Assembly: GCA_015472025.1 (NCBI GenBank)
Contig: BNHL01000001.1
Coordinates: forward strand, 496,001 to 560,000
DNA from: Cytophagales bacterium WSM2-2
GTDB taxonomy: Bacteria; Bacteroidota; Bacteroidia; Cytophagales; Cyclobacteriaceae
DNA length: 64,000 nucleotides
Direction: 5' to 3'
Both the position numbers and the translations under genes were made by a program. Positions 53,074 through 61,177 of the stretch are shown one piece after another. The notes beneath the pieces were generated by a model, which searched no databases, was not told the origin of the DNA, and was given only the letters and a program-made list of their open reading frames with translations. How positions within the stretch are numbered: the first letter of the stretch is position 1; each line of letters begins with the position of its first letter.

Positions 53074-53763
53074 ATGGCCAATAAGCCTGCGCACAAAGTT
53101 TTAGTGGTAGATGATGAAGAGCCTATCCTTGAACTTTTGAAATACAACCTCGAAAAACAAGGATTTGACGTACGCACTGCCACTGACGGGCAGGTAGCTG
53201 TTGACGTGGCCAAAAAATTTCATCCGGATTTAGTGCTACTGGACATCATGATGCCAAAAGTAGATGGTGTTGAAGCTTGCCGCCAGCTACGCGCCATGCC
53301 GGAATTGGTAAACACTTATATCGTTTTCCTTACTGCCAGAGCCGAAGAATATTCTGAGGTTGCTGCATTTGATGTTGGCGCTGACGATTATATCCTCAAG
53401 CCGATCAAGCCACGCGCATTGATGAGCCGCATCAGTGCACTTTTTCGCAGGGATAACGCCAAGAAAAATACCTCCAATCAAATCAAAGCTGGTGACTTAT
53501 TGATCGACCGCACCAGTTACACCGTAAAGCTGAACGGAAAAGAGATAAGTCTTCCCAAAAAAGAATTCGAGTTGTTATTCTTCCTGGCTCAAAATCCCAA
53601 CAAGGTTTTCACGCGCGATGACCTCCTGCAAAACATCTGGGGTGCTGACGTGTATGTGCTTTCGCGTACAGTCGATGTGCATATCCGTAAAGTCCGTGAG
53701 AAAATCGGTGAGGAATGTATCGCCACAGTAAAAGGCGTTGGCTATAAATTTAACATAAGCTAA
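53074..53763 (+). CDS. OmpR/PhoB-family response regulator
   Basis: A 229-residue DNA-binding regulator. The receiver domain has Asp13-Asp14 (VVDDEEP), phospho-acceptor Asp57 (LLDIMMPKVDG), Thr near 87 and Lys109 region (DDYILKPIKPRA). The C-terminal winged-helix domain (about 130-229) has VFTRDDLLQNIWGADVYVLSRTVDVHIRKVREKIGEECI and ends KGVGYKFNIS. It is the partner of the histidine kinase 47 bases downstream. The arrangement is like PhoB/PhoR, but phosphate sensing is not shown here. Confidence 0.93.
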   Translation: MANKPAHKVLVVDDEEPILELLKYNLEKQGFDVRTATDGQVAVDVAKKFHPDLVLLDIMMPKVDGVEACRQLRAMPELVNTYIVFLTARAEEYSEVAAFDVGADDYILKPIKPRALMSRISALFRRDNAKKNTSNQIKAGDLLIDRTSYTVKLNGKEISLPKKEFELLFFLAQNPNKVFTRDDLLQNIWGADVYVLSRTVDVHIRKVREKIGEECIATVKGVGYKFNIS

Positions 53764-53786
53764 TCTCACCACTTTCGCTCAATTCG

Positions 53787-53794
53787 TATTTTTG
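53787..53794 (+). promoter_or_regulatory. Possible internal promoter before the kinase gene
   Basis: TATTTTTG matches TAnnTTTG in the gap between the regulator and the kinase genes. No -33 match is clear, so it is only suggestive. Confidence 0.35.
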
Positions 53795-53810
53795 CGCTGA
53801 CTTTTAAAAA

Positions 53811-54860
53811 ATGGTATACAGCGCCCGTATTCTTGCCTTGCTTCTGGCCGTTTCCATCGCGCTAGTGACTGCATTATTTCTTTCACTGGTACAAAGCGTG
53901 GACTTCAGCGCGTTGTTGCTGGCCTCCCTCATCAGCTTTTCAACATCTTATATTCTGACCTATGCCGTGCTGGAGTTCCTTTTCTTCCGCGGCATCAACA
54001 AAATCGATAAGATGATGGGCAAGCTTCTTAAAAAAGAACTTAAAAATATCTCACACAATAAATCCGAAGGCCTTGACCCCTTTGAACGACTGAATGACGA
54101 AATCTCAGCGTTCGCTTTGCTAAAGCAGAAGGAAATTGAGGAACTCAAAAAACTGGAAGCCTTCCGCAAAGAATTCATCGCAGACGTATCGCATGAACTT
54201 AAGACACCCATTTTCGCAGCACAGGGTTTTGTTCACACGTTGCTCGATGGTGCCGTAAACGACAAAAATGTACGCGGGAAATTTTTGAAGAAAGCCGCCA
54301 AAAGTCTCGATGGCCTTGATTCTCTTGTGCAAGACTTACTGACACTTTCACAAATCGAAACGGGAGATATTAAAATGAAATTCGACCGGACGGATTTGTT
54401 CAAACTGTCCGAAGAAGTACTTGATCAATTCGAAGAAAAAGCAGAACAAAAGAACATCACTCTAAAATTAATCCCGGATAAACATTCTAAGATCTGGGTA
54501 CATGCTGATGAACAAAGGATAGAACAAGTAATTACCAATCTCGTCTCCAACGCTATCAACTATACACCTGACGGTGGTCATGTCACAGTAAGTTTTGATG
54601 TGGGGAAGAAAAATGTAACTACGTTCGTGACTGACACCGGTGAAGGGATTCCTCCACAACATTTCCATCGTATTTTCGAACGGTTCTATCGTGTGGACAA
54701 AAGTCGTAGCCGCGAGAAAGGTGGAACAGGCCTTGGGCTGGCAATTGTAAAACACATCCTCGAAGGGCACAGCAGCAAAGCAGAAGTGGAAAGCGAAGTT
54801 GGCAAAGGTTCTACTTTCAGTTTTAAACTTTCGCGCTCGAAAGAAGACAGCGAGGATTAG
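53811..54860 (+). CDS. Sensor histidine kinase, PhoR-like
   Basis: A 349-residue membrane kinase. Two transmembrane helices (about 5-27 and 34-58) leave almost no periplasmic loop. A linker of about 55 residues leads to the HisKA domain with His128 (FIADVSHELKTPIF) and the ATPase domain with N-box QVITNLVSNAINYTPDGG, G1 DTGEGIPPQHF and G2 GGTGLGLAIVKHILEGH. The lack of an extracellular sensor suggests signalling via other membrane proteins. It forms a pair with the preceding regulator. Confidence 0.93.
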   Translation: MVYSARILALLLAVSIALVTALFLSLVQSVDFSALLLASLISFSTSYILTYAVLEFLFFRGINKIDKMMGKLLKKELKNISHNKSEGLDPFERLNDEISAFALLKQKEIEELKKLEAFRKEFIADVSHELKTPIFAAQGFVHTLLDGAVNDKNVRGKFLKKAAKSLDGLDSLVQDLLTLSQIETGDIKMKFDRTDLFKLSEEVLDQFEEKAEQKNITLKLIPDKHSKIWVHADEQRIEQVITNLVSNAINYTPDGGHVTVSFDVGKKNVTTFVTDTGEGIPPQHFHRIFERFYRVDKSRSREKGGTGLGLAIVKHILEGHSSKAEVESEVGKGSTFSFKLSRSKEDSED

Positions 54861-54899
54861 ATTTAATTAATAGTAACAAGGGCGTTGTTCGCCTCATTA

Positions 54900-54930
54900 T
54901 TTGAACGAGCGCGTTTTCTTCTCATTTTTG
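54900..54930 (+). promoter_or_regulatory. Promoter supporting the pseudouridine-synthase start
   Basis: TTTG (54900-54903), 19 bases, then CATTTTTG (54923-54930). It lies inside the longer open frame and places transcription near 54937, so translation from the ATG at 54948 is preferred. Confidence 0.55.
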
Positions 54931-54947
54931 CCCTCGTTATTAATTCA

Positions 54948-55664
54948 ATGAAATTTCAAAAGCCGGATTTTAAGGATTTAGTTCTGTTCGAGGATAGTGA
55001 CTATATAGTCATCAACAAACCTCCGTTTATCTCCACACTCGAAGACCGCAACGAAAGCACTACTATACTGAGCCTTGCGCGTGAAGTTGAACCTGACCCA
55101 CAAGTTTGCCACCGATTAGATAAAGACACTTCAGGGGTTTTGGCCATTGCCCGCAACCCTGCCGCGTATCGCCATTTAAGTATGCAATTCGAAAACCGCG
55201 AAGTGACAAAAACCTATCATGCAGTCGCAGATGGCATCCACCATTTCGACAACCAATTGGTAGATGCCCCAATTTTAAAGCTCAATAACGGTACGGTATG
55301 TATTTCCCGCGAAGGCAAACTTGCCCAGACTTATTTCACAACTGAACAAACTTTCAGAAACCACTCATTAATAAGATGCAACCCAATTACTGGCCGAATG
55401 CACCAGATTCGTATCCACCTGGCGCTACTGAAAGCATCGATTACAGGAGATGAAACATACGGAGGCCAGCCTTTCTTCGTCTCCTCAATAAAAAGGGGGT
55501 TTCACTTAAAAAAAATGACTGACGAAGAGCCTTTGATGAAACGAATGGCATTACACGCTTTTTCGCTTGAATTCACCCTTTTAGATGGTAAAAAACACAA
55601 AGTTGAAGCCCCATACCCTAAAGACATGAAGGCGTTGGTCACACAACTTGCTAAAAATCAATAG
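54948..55664 (+). CDS. RluA-family pseudouridine synthase
   Basis: A 238-residue RNA-modifying enzyme. The catalytic Asp is in the HRLDKDTSGVLAIARN motif (about 62-77), followed by the EVTKTYHAVADG strand and the RMHQIRIHLA segment typical of the family. No S4 domain precedes it. The target (rRNA or tRNA uridine) cannot be told. The start at 54948 is chosen because a promoter-like sequence lies between 54900 and 54930. It follows the two-component genes in the same direction. Confidence 0.92.
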   Translation: MKFQKPDFKDLVLFEDSDYIVINKPPFISTLEDRNESTTILSLAREVEPDPQVCHRLDKDTSGVLAIARNPAAYRHLSMQFENREVTKTYHAVADGIHHFDNQLVDAPILKLNNGTVCISREGKLAQTYFTTEQTFRNHSLIRCNPITGRMHQIRIHLALLKASITGDETYGGQPFFVSSIKRGFHLKKMTDEEPLMKRMALHAFSLEFTLLDGKKHKVEAPYPKDMKALVTQLAKNQ

Positions 55665-55675
55665 ATCGATAACCC

Positions 55676-56107
55676 ATGTTCTCTAAACAAATCTCTCGGG
55701 GAATAGTAATGATTATCCTTATGATCATTACTGCCGGTTGCACACAAAGCATTGACCGGGAAGAATATAACCCGGGTGCAGCGTATTCCCTGGAGGTTAG
55801 CACCAAGCACAATGACGATGCCCATCAGGTCTCCTATCCCGAAAAAGGCTCACACGTCTACCTTTTCGTTGATCAATGGCTGAAGGATAATCCATCAGGA
55901 TGGAGATTTAATCCAGGTACATTGTTTGATACCGAAAACAAAAAAGACCAGCTTTCATTTGCTTTGCTTACGCGCGATAGCAGTCATAATTATGCGGTAA
56001 TTCGCTATTATGACAAGGAATCAAAGTTTCAGCAATTCATTAAAGAACTGGACGAAAACGAGTCAAAACGAATACAATCTGAAATAGAAAAGGCTCCTCA
56101 CCCCTAA
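55676..56107 (+). CDS. Hypothetical lipoprotein
   Basis: A 143-residue exported protein with a lipobox ITAGC (Cys22) after a hydrophobic leader. The mature part contains SYPEKGSHVYLFVDQWLKDNPSGWRFNPG and IRYYDKESKFQQFIKELDENESKRI. I do not recognise a family. It starts 11 bases after the pseudouridine synthase stop and precedes the ribosomal-protein promoter. Confidence 0.6.
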   Translation: MFSKQISRGIVMIILMIITAGCTQSIDREEYNPGAAYSLEVSTKHNDDAHQVSYPEKGSHVYLFVDQWLKDNPSGWRFNPGTLFDTENKKDQLSFALLTRDSSHNYAVIRYYDKESKFQQFIKELDENESKRIQSEIEKAPHP

Positions 56108-56171
56108 AAACAACGTAAAAAGAGCGTTTTTCAAAAACTGAAGTATCCTCTCAAGTAAAAACAGGAGCCTA

Positions 56172-56203
56172 TTTGCAAAATCTGCTTTTTGAGCCTACTT
56201 TTG
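56172..56203 (+). promoter_or_regulatory. rplM promoter
   Basis: TTTG (56172-56175), a 20-base spacer and TACTTTTG (56196-56203) are a close match to the Bacteroidota consensus. Transcription should start near 56209. Confidence 0.75.
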
Positions 56204-56204
56204 T

Positions 56205-56223
56205 GTCCCTTTTTAAAGGGGAC
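56205..56223 (+). promoter_or_regulatory. Leader hairpin before rplM, possible autoregulatory site
   Basis: GTCCCTTT pairs with AAAGGGGAC with one bulged G in the predicted 5' leader, 22 bases before the rplM start. Ribosomal-protein leaders of this kind often bind the protein product; regulation here is inferred. Confidence 0.4.
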
Positions 56224-56244
56224 TCTCAATTTAAAAGCTAAAAA

Positions 56245-56688
56245 GTGGATCAGTACAGTTACAAAACTATTTTCGCCAACAAGGGCACAGCAGAGAAAAG
56301 CTGGGTTTTGGTGGACGCTAAAGACCAAGTAATAGGCCGTTTGGCCAGCCAGGTAGCACGTGTTCTGCGCGGCAAAAACAAAACAAGTTATACACCTAAT
56401 ACCGACATGGGCGATCATGTAGTGATCATCAATGCTGACAAAGTAAAGATGACCGGTAAAAAGTGGAATAATCGTAGAATTTTCACCTATTCAGGATACC
56501 CGGGAGGTCAGCGCCAGTTATCCCCTAAGGAAATCAGCGAGAAAAACCCGGCTCGTTTAGTTGAACTTTCTGTGAGAGGAATGCTTCCTAAAAACACCAT
56601 GGGCCGTCAGTTATTCCGCAGTTTGCATGTTTATGCAGGCACTGAACACCCTCATACTGCAAATCAACCTAAAGAATTAAAGTTCTGA
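56245..56688 (+). CDS. rplM: 50S ribosomal protein L13
   Basis: A 147-residue ribosomal protein with the L13 hallmarks WVLVDAKDQVIGRLASQVARVLRGKNK, DHVVIINADKVKMTGKKW and VRGMLPKNTMGRQLFRSLHVYAGTEHPH. The start codon is GTG (MDQYSYKT). It leads the rplM-rpsI-rpsB-tsf cluster, with only three bases to rpsI. Confidence 0.98.
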   Translation: MDQYSYKTIFANKGTAEKSWVLVDAKDQVIGRLASQVARVLRGKNKTSYTPNTDMGDHVVIINADKVKMTGKKWNNRRIFTYSGYPGGQRQLSPKEISEKNPARLVELSVRGMLPKNTMGRQLFRSLHVYAGTEHPHTANQPKELKF

Positions 56689-56691
56689 TAA

Positions 56692-57078
56692 ATGGAGATC
56701 ATTAATACCATCGGAAGAAGAAAGACCTCAATCGCTCGCGTTTACGTGAAGCCGGGAAAAGGACAAATCGTAATCAACGAGAGAGAGTTAAAAGAGTATT
56801 TCCCTTCAGAAATTCTCCAAACGACTGTAAAACAGGCGTTGACCATCTCTAAATCAGAAGGAAACTATGATGTAACCGTAAATGTTGAAGGCGGTGGCTT
56901 CAAAGGCCAGGCCGAGGCAATCCGTTTAGGAATTGCAAGAGCATTGGTAAACATCAATACTGAGAATCGTCCCGCTTTGAAGAAAGAAGGCCTTCTCACC
57001 CGCGACTCACGCATGGTAGAACGTAAGAAGCCAGGTCGCAGAAAAGCACGTAGAAGATTCCAGTTCAGCAAGCGTTAA
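56692..57078 (+). CDS. rpsI: 30S ribosomal protein S9
   Basis: A 128-residue S9 protein. It starts MEIINTIGRRKTSIARVYVKPGKG and ends in the basic C-terminal tail KKPGRRKARRRFQFSKR that reaches the ribosomal P site. It is three bases after rplM and 10 bases before rpsB. Length and sequence are typical. Confidence 0.98.
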   Translation: MEIINTIGRRKTSIARVYVKPGKGQIVINERELKEYFPSEILQTTVKQALTISKSEGNYDVTVNVEGGGFKGQAEAIRLGIARALVNINTENRPALKKEGLLTRDSRMVERKKPGRRKARRRFQFSKR

Positions 57079-57088
57079 TAGAAGAATC

Positions 57089-57856
57089 ATGGCAGAGCAA
57101 ATAACAACACAGAATTTGATGGATGCAGGTGTGCATTTTGGCCACCTTACCCGTAAGTGGAACCCTAAGATGTCTGAGTACATCTACATGGAAAACAACG
57201 GCATCCACCTGATTGATCTGAATAAGACTATCAAGTGCCTTGAGGAAGCTGTTTACTCCATCAAGAACATCGTTCGTTCCGGACGCAAGATCATGTTCGT
57301 AGCTACTAAGAAACAAGCGAAAGACATCGTGGTTTCTGAAGCTACTCGTTTGAACATGCCTTATGTAACTGAACGCTGGTTGGGTGGTATGCTGACCAAC
57401 TTCGCTACAATCCGTAAATCATTGAAAAGATTGTCTCAGATCGATAAAATGATGAAGGACGAGGCTTTTGAAAACATTACGAAGAAAGAAAAACTTATGC
57501 TGTCTCGTGAGAAAGCAAAGCTTCAGAAGCAGTTGGGCGGTATTGCCGACCTGAACCGCTTGCCTGCAGCCTTGTTTGTCATCGATGTAAAGCGTGAGCA
57601 CATTGCCGTAGCTGAAGCACAGAAGTTGAATATCCCTGTTTTCGCAATGGTGGATACCAATTCTGATCCTTCTGACATCGACTTCCCGATTCCTGCAAAT
57701 GATGATGCTTTCAAGTCTATTTCAATCATCACCAATTATATCGGTAAGAACATAGAAGAAGCGTTGATGGAGCGTAAGAAAGACAAGGAAGAAGCTGGTC
57801 AGAAAAAAGAAGAGGACGAGAAGCGCAAGATTGACGAAACTGTAGAAAGCCATTAA
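57089..57856 (+). CDS. rpsB: 30S ribosomal protein S2
   Basis: A 255-residue S2 protein with MDAGVHFGHLTRKWNPKM, GRKIMFVATKKQAKDIV and ERWLGGMLTNFATIRKSLKRL, and the conserved DTNSDPSDIDFPIPANDDA. A charged C-terminal extension of about 20 residues (MERKKDKEEAGQKKEEDEKRK) is longer than in Proteobacteria. It is co-transcribed with rplM-rpsI; a hairpin separates it from tsf. Confidence 0.98.
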   Translation: MAEQITTQNLMDAGVHFGHLTRKWNPKMSEYIYMENNGIHLIDLNKTIKCLEEAVYSIKNIVRSGRKIMFVATKKQAKDIVVSEATRLNMPYVTERWLGGMLTNFATIRKSLKRLSQIDKMMKDEAFENITKKEKLMLSREKAKLQKQLGGIADLNRLPAALFVIDVKREHIAVAEAQKLNIPVFAMVDTNSDPSDIDFPIPANDDAFKSISIITNYIGKNIEEALMERKKDKEEAGQKKEEDEKRKIDETVESH

Positions 57857-57884
57857 TCCGGGCCATAGCCGATTAATATAAAAA

Positions 57885-57920
57885 GTGAACATCGGTGGAT
57901 AGCCGGTGTTCATTTTGTTT
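57885..57920 (+). terminator. Hairpin between rpsB and tsf
   Basis: TGAACA (57886-57891) pairs with TGTTCA (57907-57912) and CGG with CCG inside, followed by TTTTGTTTT. This could end part of the rpsB transcripts and lower tsf expression. Confidence 0.55.
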
Positions 57921-57971
57921 TAACCCTAACTGAAACACAAAAAATTAAGTAACTGCTAAAATTTATAACTC

Positions 57972-58799
57972 ATGATCACTGCACAAGACGTAAATAAACT
58001 CCGCGCCATGACCGGTGCGGGTATGATGGACTGCAAAAAAGCATTGACCGAAGCCGATGGTGACTTCGAAAAAGCAATTGAAATCCTAAGAAAGAAAGGC
58101 CAGAAAGTTTCTGCAAGCCGTTCTGACAAAGATGCCAAAGAAGGTTCTGTTTTTGTAAAAACCTCTGACGATAAGAAAGAAGCTGTCCTGATCGCTTTGA
58201 ACTGTGAAACGGATTTCGTGGCAAAGAATGAAGAGTTTCAAAACCTCGGGAAGTTGATCGCTGAGACTGCGTTTGCTAAAAAATCTGCAGACAGAGATGC
58301 TTTGCTAAATGAAAAAGCAGGCAACCTTACCATCAATGAAAAGATCACCGAACTCGTTGGTAAGATTGGCGAAAAATTGGAGATCAGTGCCTTTGTACAT
58401 ATGAAAGGTGAAGCCATTGTTCCTTACATCCACTCCGGAAGCAAACTCGGAGTGCTGGTTTCATTGAAGGGTGTGAATGGAAAAGACGTAACGGATGCAG
58501 GCAAGGATGTAGGAATGCAGATTGCCGCTATGAATCCTGTTGCCGTTGACGAAACAAACGTAGACAAGACTGTCATTGAAAAAGAACTGGAGATTGCCAA
58601 AGCACAGATTATTGCTGAGGGCAAACCTGCCAACATGGTTGACAAAATAGCTCAGGGGAAACTGCAGAAGTTTTTCAAAGACAACACATTGGTTCACCAG
58701 GCATTCGTAAAAGACAGCTCTAAGACAGTAGCTCAGTACCTCGATAGTATCTCCAAAGGGCTTGCCGTTGCTGAGTTCAAGCGCGTTGCAATCGGATAA
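57972..58799 (+). CDS. tsf: Translation elongation factor Ts
   Basis: A 275-residue guanine-nucleotide exchange factor for EF-Tu. The N-terminal UBA-like domain has VNKLRAMTGAGMMDCKKALTEADGDFEKAIEILRKKG, followed by ALNCETDFVAKNEEF, the core that contacts EF-Tu, and C-terminal dimerisation-like repeats. Length matches the family. The rpsB-tsf order is conserved in bacteria. It is followed by a strong terminator. Confidence 0.98.
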   Translation: MITAQDVNKLRAMTGAGMMDCKKALTEADGDFEKAIEILRKKGQKVSASRSDKDAKEGSVFVKTSDDKKEAVLIALNCETDFVAKNEEFQNLGKLIAETAFAKKSADRDALLNEKAGNLTINEKITELVGKIGEKLEISAFVHMKGEAIVPYIHSGSKLGVLVSLKGVNGKDVTDAGKDVGMQIAAMNPVAVDETNVDKTVIEKELEIAKAQIIAEGKPANMVDKIAQGKLQKFFKDNTLVHQAFVKDSSKTVAQYLDSISKGLAVAEFKRVAIG

Positions 58800-58820
58800 T
58801 CATTTCCATTTATGATTTTA

Positions 58821-58849
58821 AAAAAACCACTCTTACCGAGTGGTTTTTT
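58821..58849 (+). terminator. Terminator of the ribosomal-protein/tsf cluster
   Basis: AAAAAACCACTC and GAGTGGTTTTTT flank a 5-base loop (TTACC), giving a 12-bp stem with a T run. It lies 22 bases after the tsf stop. Confidence 0.9.
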
Positions 58850-59005
58850 CTTTTTTCATCACAGGTTTTTATTCTGTTTTTTATTGAAATGATGAAATAA
58901 AACAGATCAATTAAGTATTTATTCAGAATTTTTTTGGGCAAAACCGAAAGGCCTCAAATTCAATTCTTTAGCAACAGTTACGTGGGAGTCGAGTGACCAA
59001 ATTGC

Positions 59006-59013
59006 TATCTTTG
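59006..59013 (+). promoter_or_regulatory. -7 promoter element of glutamate dehydrogenase
   Basis: TATCTTTG matches TAnnTTTG 40 bases before the ATG. The rest of the gap 58850-59005 shows no gene or strong structure. Confidence 0.45.
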
Positions 59014-59053
59014 CAACCGTTTTCGAAAAACCTGAATTCATTTAAAACAATTT

Positions 59054-60328
59054 ATGGCTTACATAGAACCGGCTCCCCTCCTAGACAAAGAGAATCCTTT
59101 TGAAGCAATGATGTCGCGCTTTCGCACGGCTTCCCAGATTTTGGGATTGGAAGAAGAAGTTTACAATGTTTTGAAGACCCCTGCCAAGCAAGTGATCGTG
59201 TCTTTACCTGTGACGATGGACGATGGCAGTATTAAAGTATTCGAAGGATACCGGGTAGTTCACTCTACCATTCTCGGTCCTTCCAAAGGAGGTATACGAT
59301 TTGATCCTCATGTTAATATTGACGAAGTAAAAGCACTGGCCGCCTGGATGACATGGAAGTGTGCGGTAGTGGATATTCCGTATGGCGGAGCCAAAGGTGG
59401 AGTTGCCTGCAATCCACGTGAAATGTCTTCCGGAGAAATTGAGCGCTTGATGAGAGCGTATACCCAATCTATGATGGACGTGTTCGGTCCTGATCAGGAT
59501 ATCCCGGCTCCAGACATGGGCACAGGTCCTCGCGAAATGGCCTGGCTAATGGACCAGTATTCACGGAACAAAGGAATGACAGTTTCTGCAGTTGTTACCG
59601 GTAAGCCGATTGTAATGGGTGGCTCTCTCGGTCGTACCGAAGCGACAGGCCGCGGTGTGATGGTGTCTGCACTGTCAGCCATGGAAAAATTAAAAATCAA
59701 TCCTTATAAAGCTACTTGTGCCGTCCAGGGTTTTGGAAATGTTGGCTCGTGGGCCGCAAGATTATTACACGAGCGTGGACTGAAAGTTCAGGCAGTTAGC
59801 GATCTGGGCGGAGCTTACTACAATGAAAATGGCATTGATATCGAAGCCGCTGTAAAATACCGTGACTCTAACAAGGGATCTCTGGAAGGTTTTTCCAATG
59901 CAGAAAGAATTAGTGGAGCTGAGATTCTTACTCTTCCGGTGGATGTGTTAGTACCGGCTGCAACCGAAGATGTTATTACCGGAAGCAACGCGGGCAACAT
60001 CAAAGCAAAATTGATCGTGGAGGGTGCCAATGGTCCGACTTCATCAAAAGCTGACAGTATCATCTATGACAAGGGAATCAATGTTGTTCCTGATATTCTG
60101 GCAAATGCCGGTGGTGTGACCGTATCTTACTTCGAGTGGGTACAAAACCGCCTTGGCTACAAATGGACTGCTGAGCGCGTAAACCGGAGAAGTGACCGGA
60201 TCATGAAGGACGCCTTCGACAACGTTTACAAAACAGCACTTGAATACAAAGTATCGCTGCGTATTGCCGCTTATATGGTGGCCATCGACAAAGTAGCGAA
60301 GACTTACAAGTTCAGAGGAGGATATTAA
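59054..60328 (+). CDS. Glu/Leu/Phe/Val-type dehydrogenase, probably glutamate dehydrogenase
   Basis: A 424-residue NAD(P)-linked dehydrogenase. The substrate domain has GPSKGGIRFDPHVN, WKCAVVDIPYGGAKGG (catalytic Lys114) and DIPAPDMGTGPREMAWLMDQYS. The nucleotide-binding domain has VQGFGNVGSWAARLLHERG. Length and motifs fit the hexameric family used for glutamate/2-oxoglutarate interconversion. A specific substrate other than glutamate cannot be excluded. It is a single gene. Confidence 0.92.
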   Translation: MAYIEPAPLLDKENPFEAMMSRFRTASQILGLEEEVYNVLKTPAKQVIVSLPVTMDDGSIKVFEGYRVVHSTILGPSKGGIRFDPHVNIDEVKALAAWMTWKCAVVDIPYGGAKGGVACNPREMSSGEIERLMRAYTQSMMDVFGPDQDIPAPDMGTGPREMAWLMDQYSRNKGMTVSAVVTGKPIVMGGSLGRTEATGRGVMVSALSAMEKLKINPYKATCAVQGFGNVGSWAARLLHERGLKVQAVSDLGGAYYNENGIDIEAAVKYRDSNKGSLEGFSNAERISGAEILTLPVDVLVPAATEDVITGSNAGNIKAKLIVEGANGPTSSKADSIIYDKGINVVPDILANAGGVTVSYFEWVQNRLGYKWTAERVNRRSDRIMKDAFDNVYKTALEYKVSLRIAAYMVAIDKVAKTYKFRGGY

Positions 60329-60414
60329 CTAAGTTGTAAGTTGAAAGTGATGAGTTTGAAAAACTTTGATCCAACTTATCACTTTCAATTTATCACTGAT
60401 AACTTTACAGCCTA

Positions 60415-61089
60415 ATGACCATTCACAAAGAAGGACGGGGACTTATTCTTTGGCTCACCACCATTCTCATCATCATCAACGCAATCATAGCTTCTATACC
60501 GGGCTATTTTTCACCAGGTGTTTATTCAGCTATTTTCTACAGCGTATTAACACTCAGCCTGATCATCCTGGTGTTGATTGTTCAATTTTTCCGGAACCCC
60601 ATCTTCGAGGTTACACAAAATGAAAAATATGTTCTCGCCCCAGCAGATGGAAAAGTGGTGGTAATCGAGGAAACAGACGAGCCGGAATACCTGAAGTCAA
60701 AGCGTAAGCAGATATCGATTTTTATGTCACCGGTAAATGTCCACGTCAATCGTATGCCGGTGGGCGGAACCATTTCATACGCTAAATATCACCCCGGTAA
60801 ATACCTGGTTGCATGGCATCCCAAATCCAGCACCGAAAACGAACGAACAACCATCGTTGCTAAAATGAAAAACGGCAATGAAATTCTTTTCCGTCAGATT
60901 GCAGGCGCATTGGCAAGAAGAATCAAATATTACGTGAAAGAAGGCCAGCCCCTCCAACAGGGAGAGGAATTCGGATTTATAAAATTCGGCTCCAGAGTTG
61001 ATATTTTTCTGCCCTTAAATGCTAAAGTGAATGTCGCCATTGGCCAGGTGACCAAAGGCGGACGCACGGTTATTGCTGAATTGGCGTAA
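60415..61089 (+). CDS. psd: Phosphatidylserine decarboxylase, short form
   Basis: A 224-residue membrane enzyme that makes phosphatidylethanolamine. Two helices near the N-terminus (about 10-28 and 33-58) anchor it. The conserved HVNRMPVGGTISYAKYHPGKYL and the C-terminal cleavage site Gly192-Ser193 (KFGSRVD) generate the pyruvoyl group from Ser193. It is the short form found in Bacteroidota and archaea rather than the 300-residue proteobacterial type. The desaturase gene follows after 88 bases. Confidence 0.93.
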   Translation: MTIHKEGRGLILWLTTILIIINAIIASIPGYFSPGVYSAIFYSVLTLSLIILVLIVQFFRNPIFEVTQNEKYVLAPADGKVVVIEETDEPEYLKSKRKQISIFMSPVNVHVNRMPVGGTISYAKYHPGKYLVAWHPKSSTENERTTIVAKMKNGNEILFRQIAGALARRIKYYVKEGQPLQQGEEFGFIKFGSRVDIFLPLNAKVNVAIGQVTKGGRTVIAELA

Positions 61090-61177
61090 CACCGGGCGTT
61101 ACCAAATTTTCTTCAACGCTAACGGCTGTTATCAGGACGCAAAGCCGTACCTTTCATACATTGATAAAATCTTGTCT

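Noticed and set aside
61073..61177. N-terminal extension of the desaturase overlapping psd
   Set aside because: The extension overlaps psd and shows no family similarity; the ATG at 61178 fits desaturase starts.
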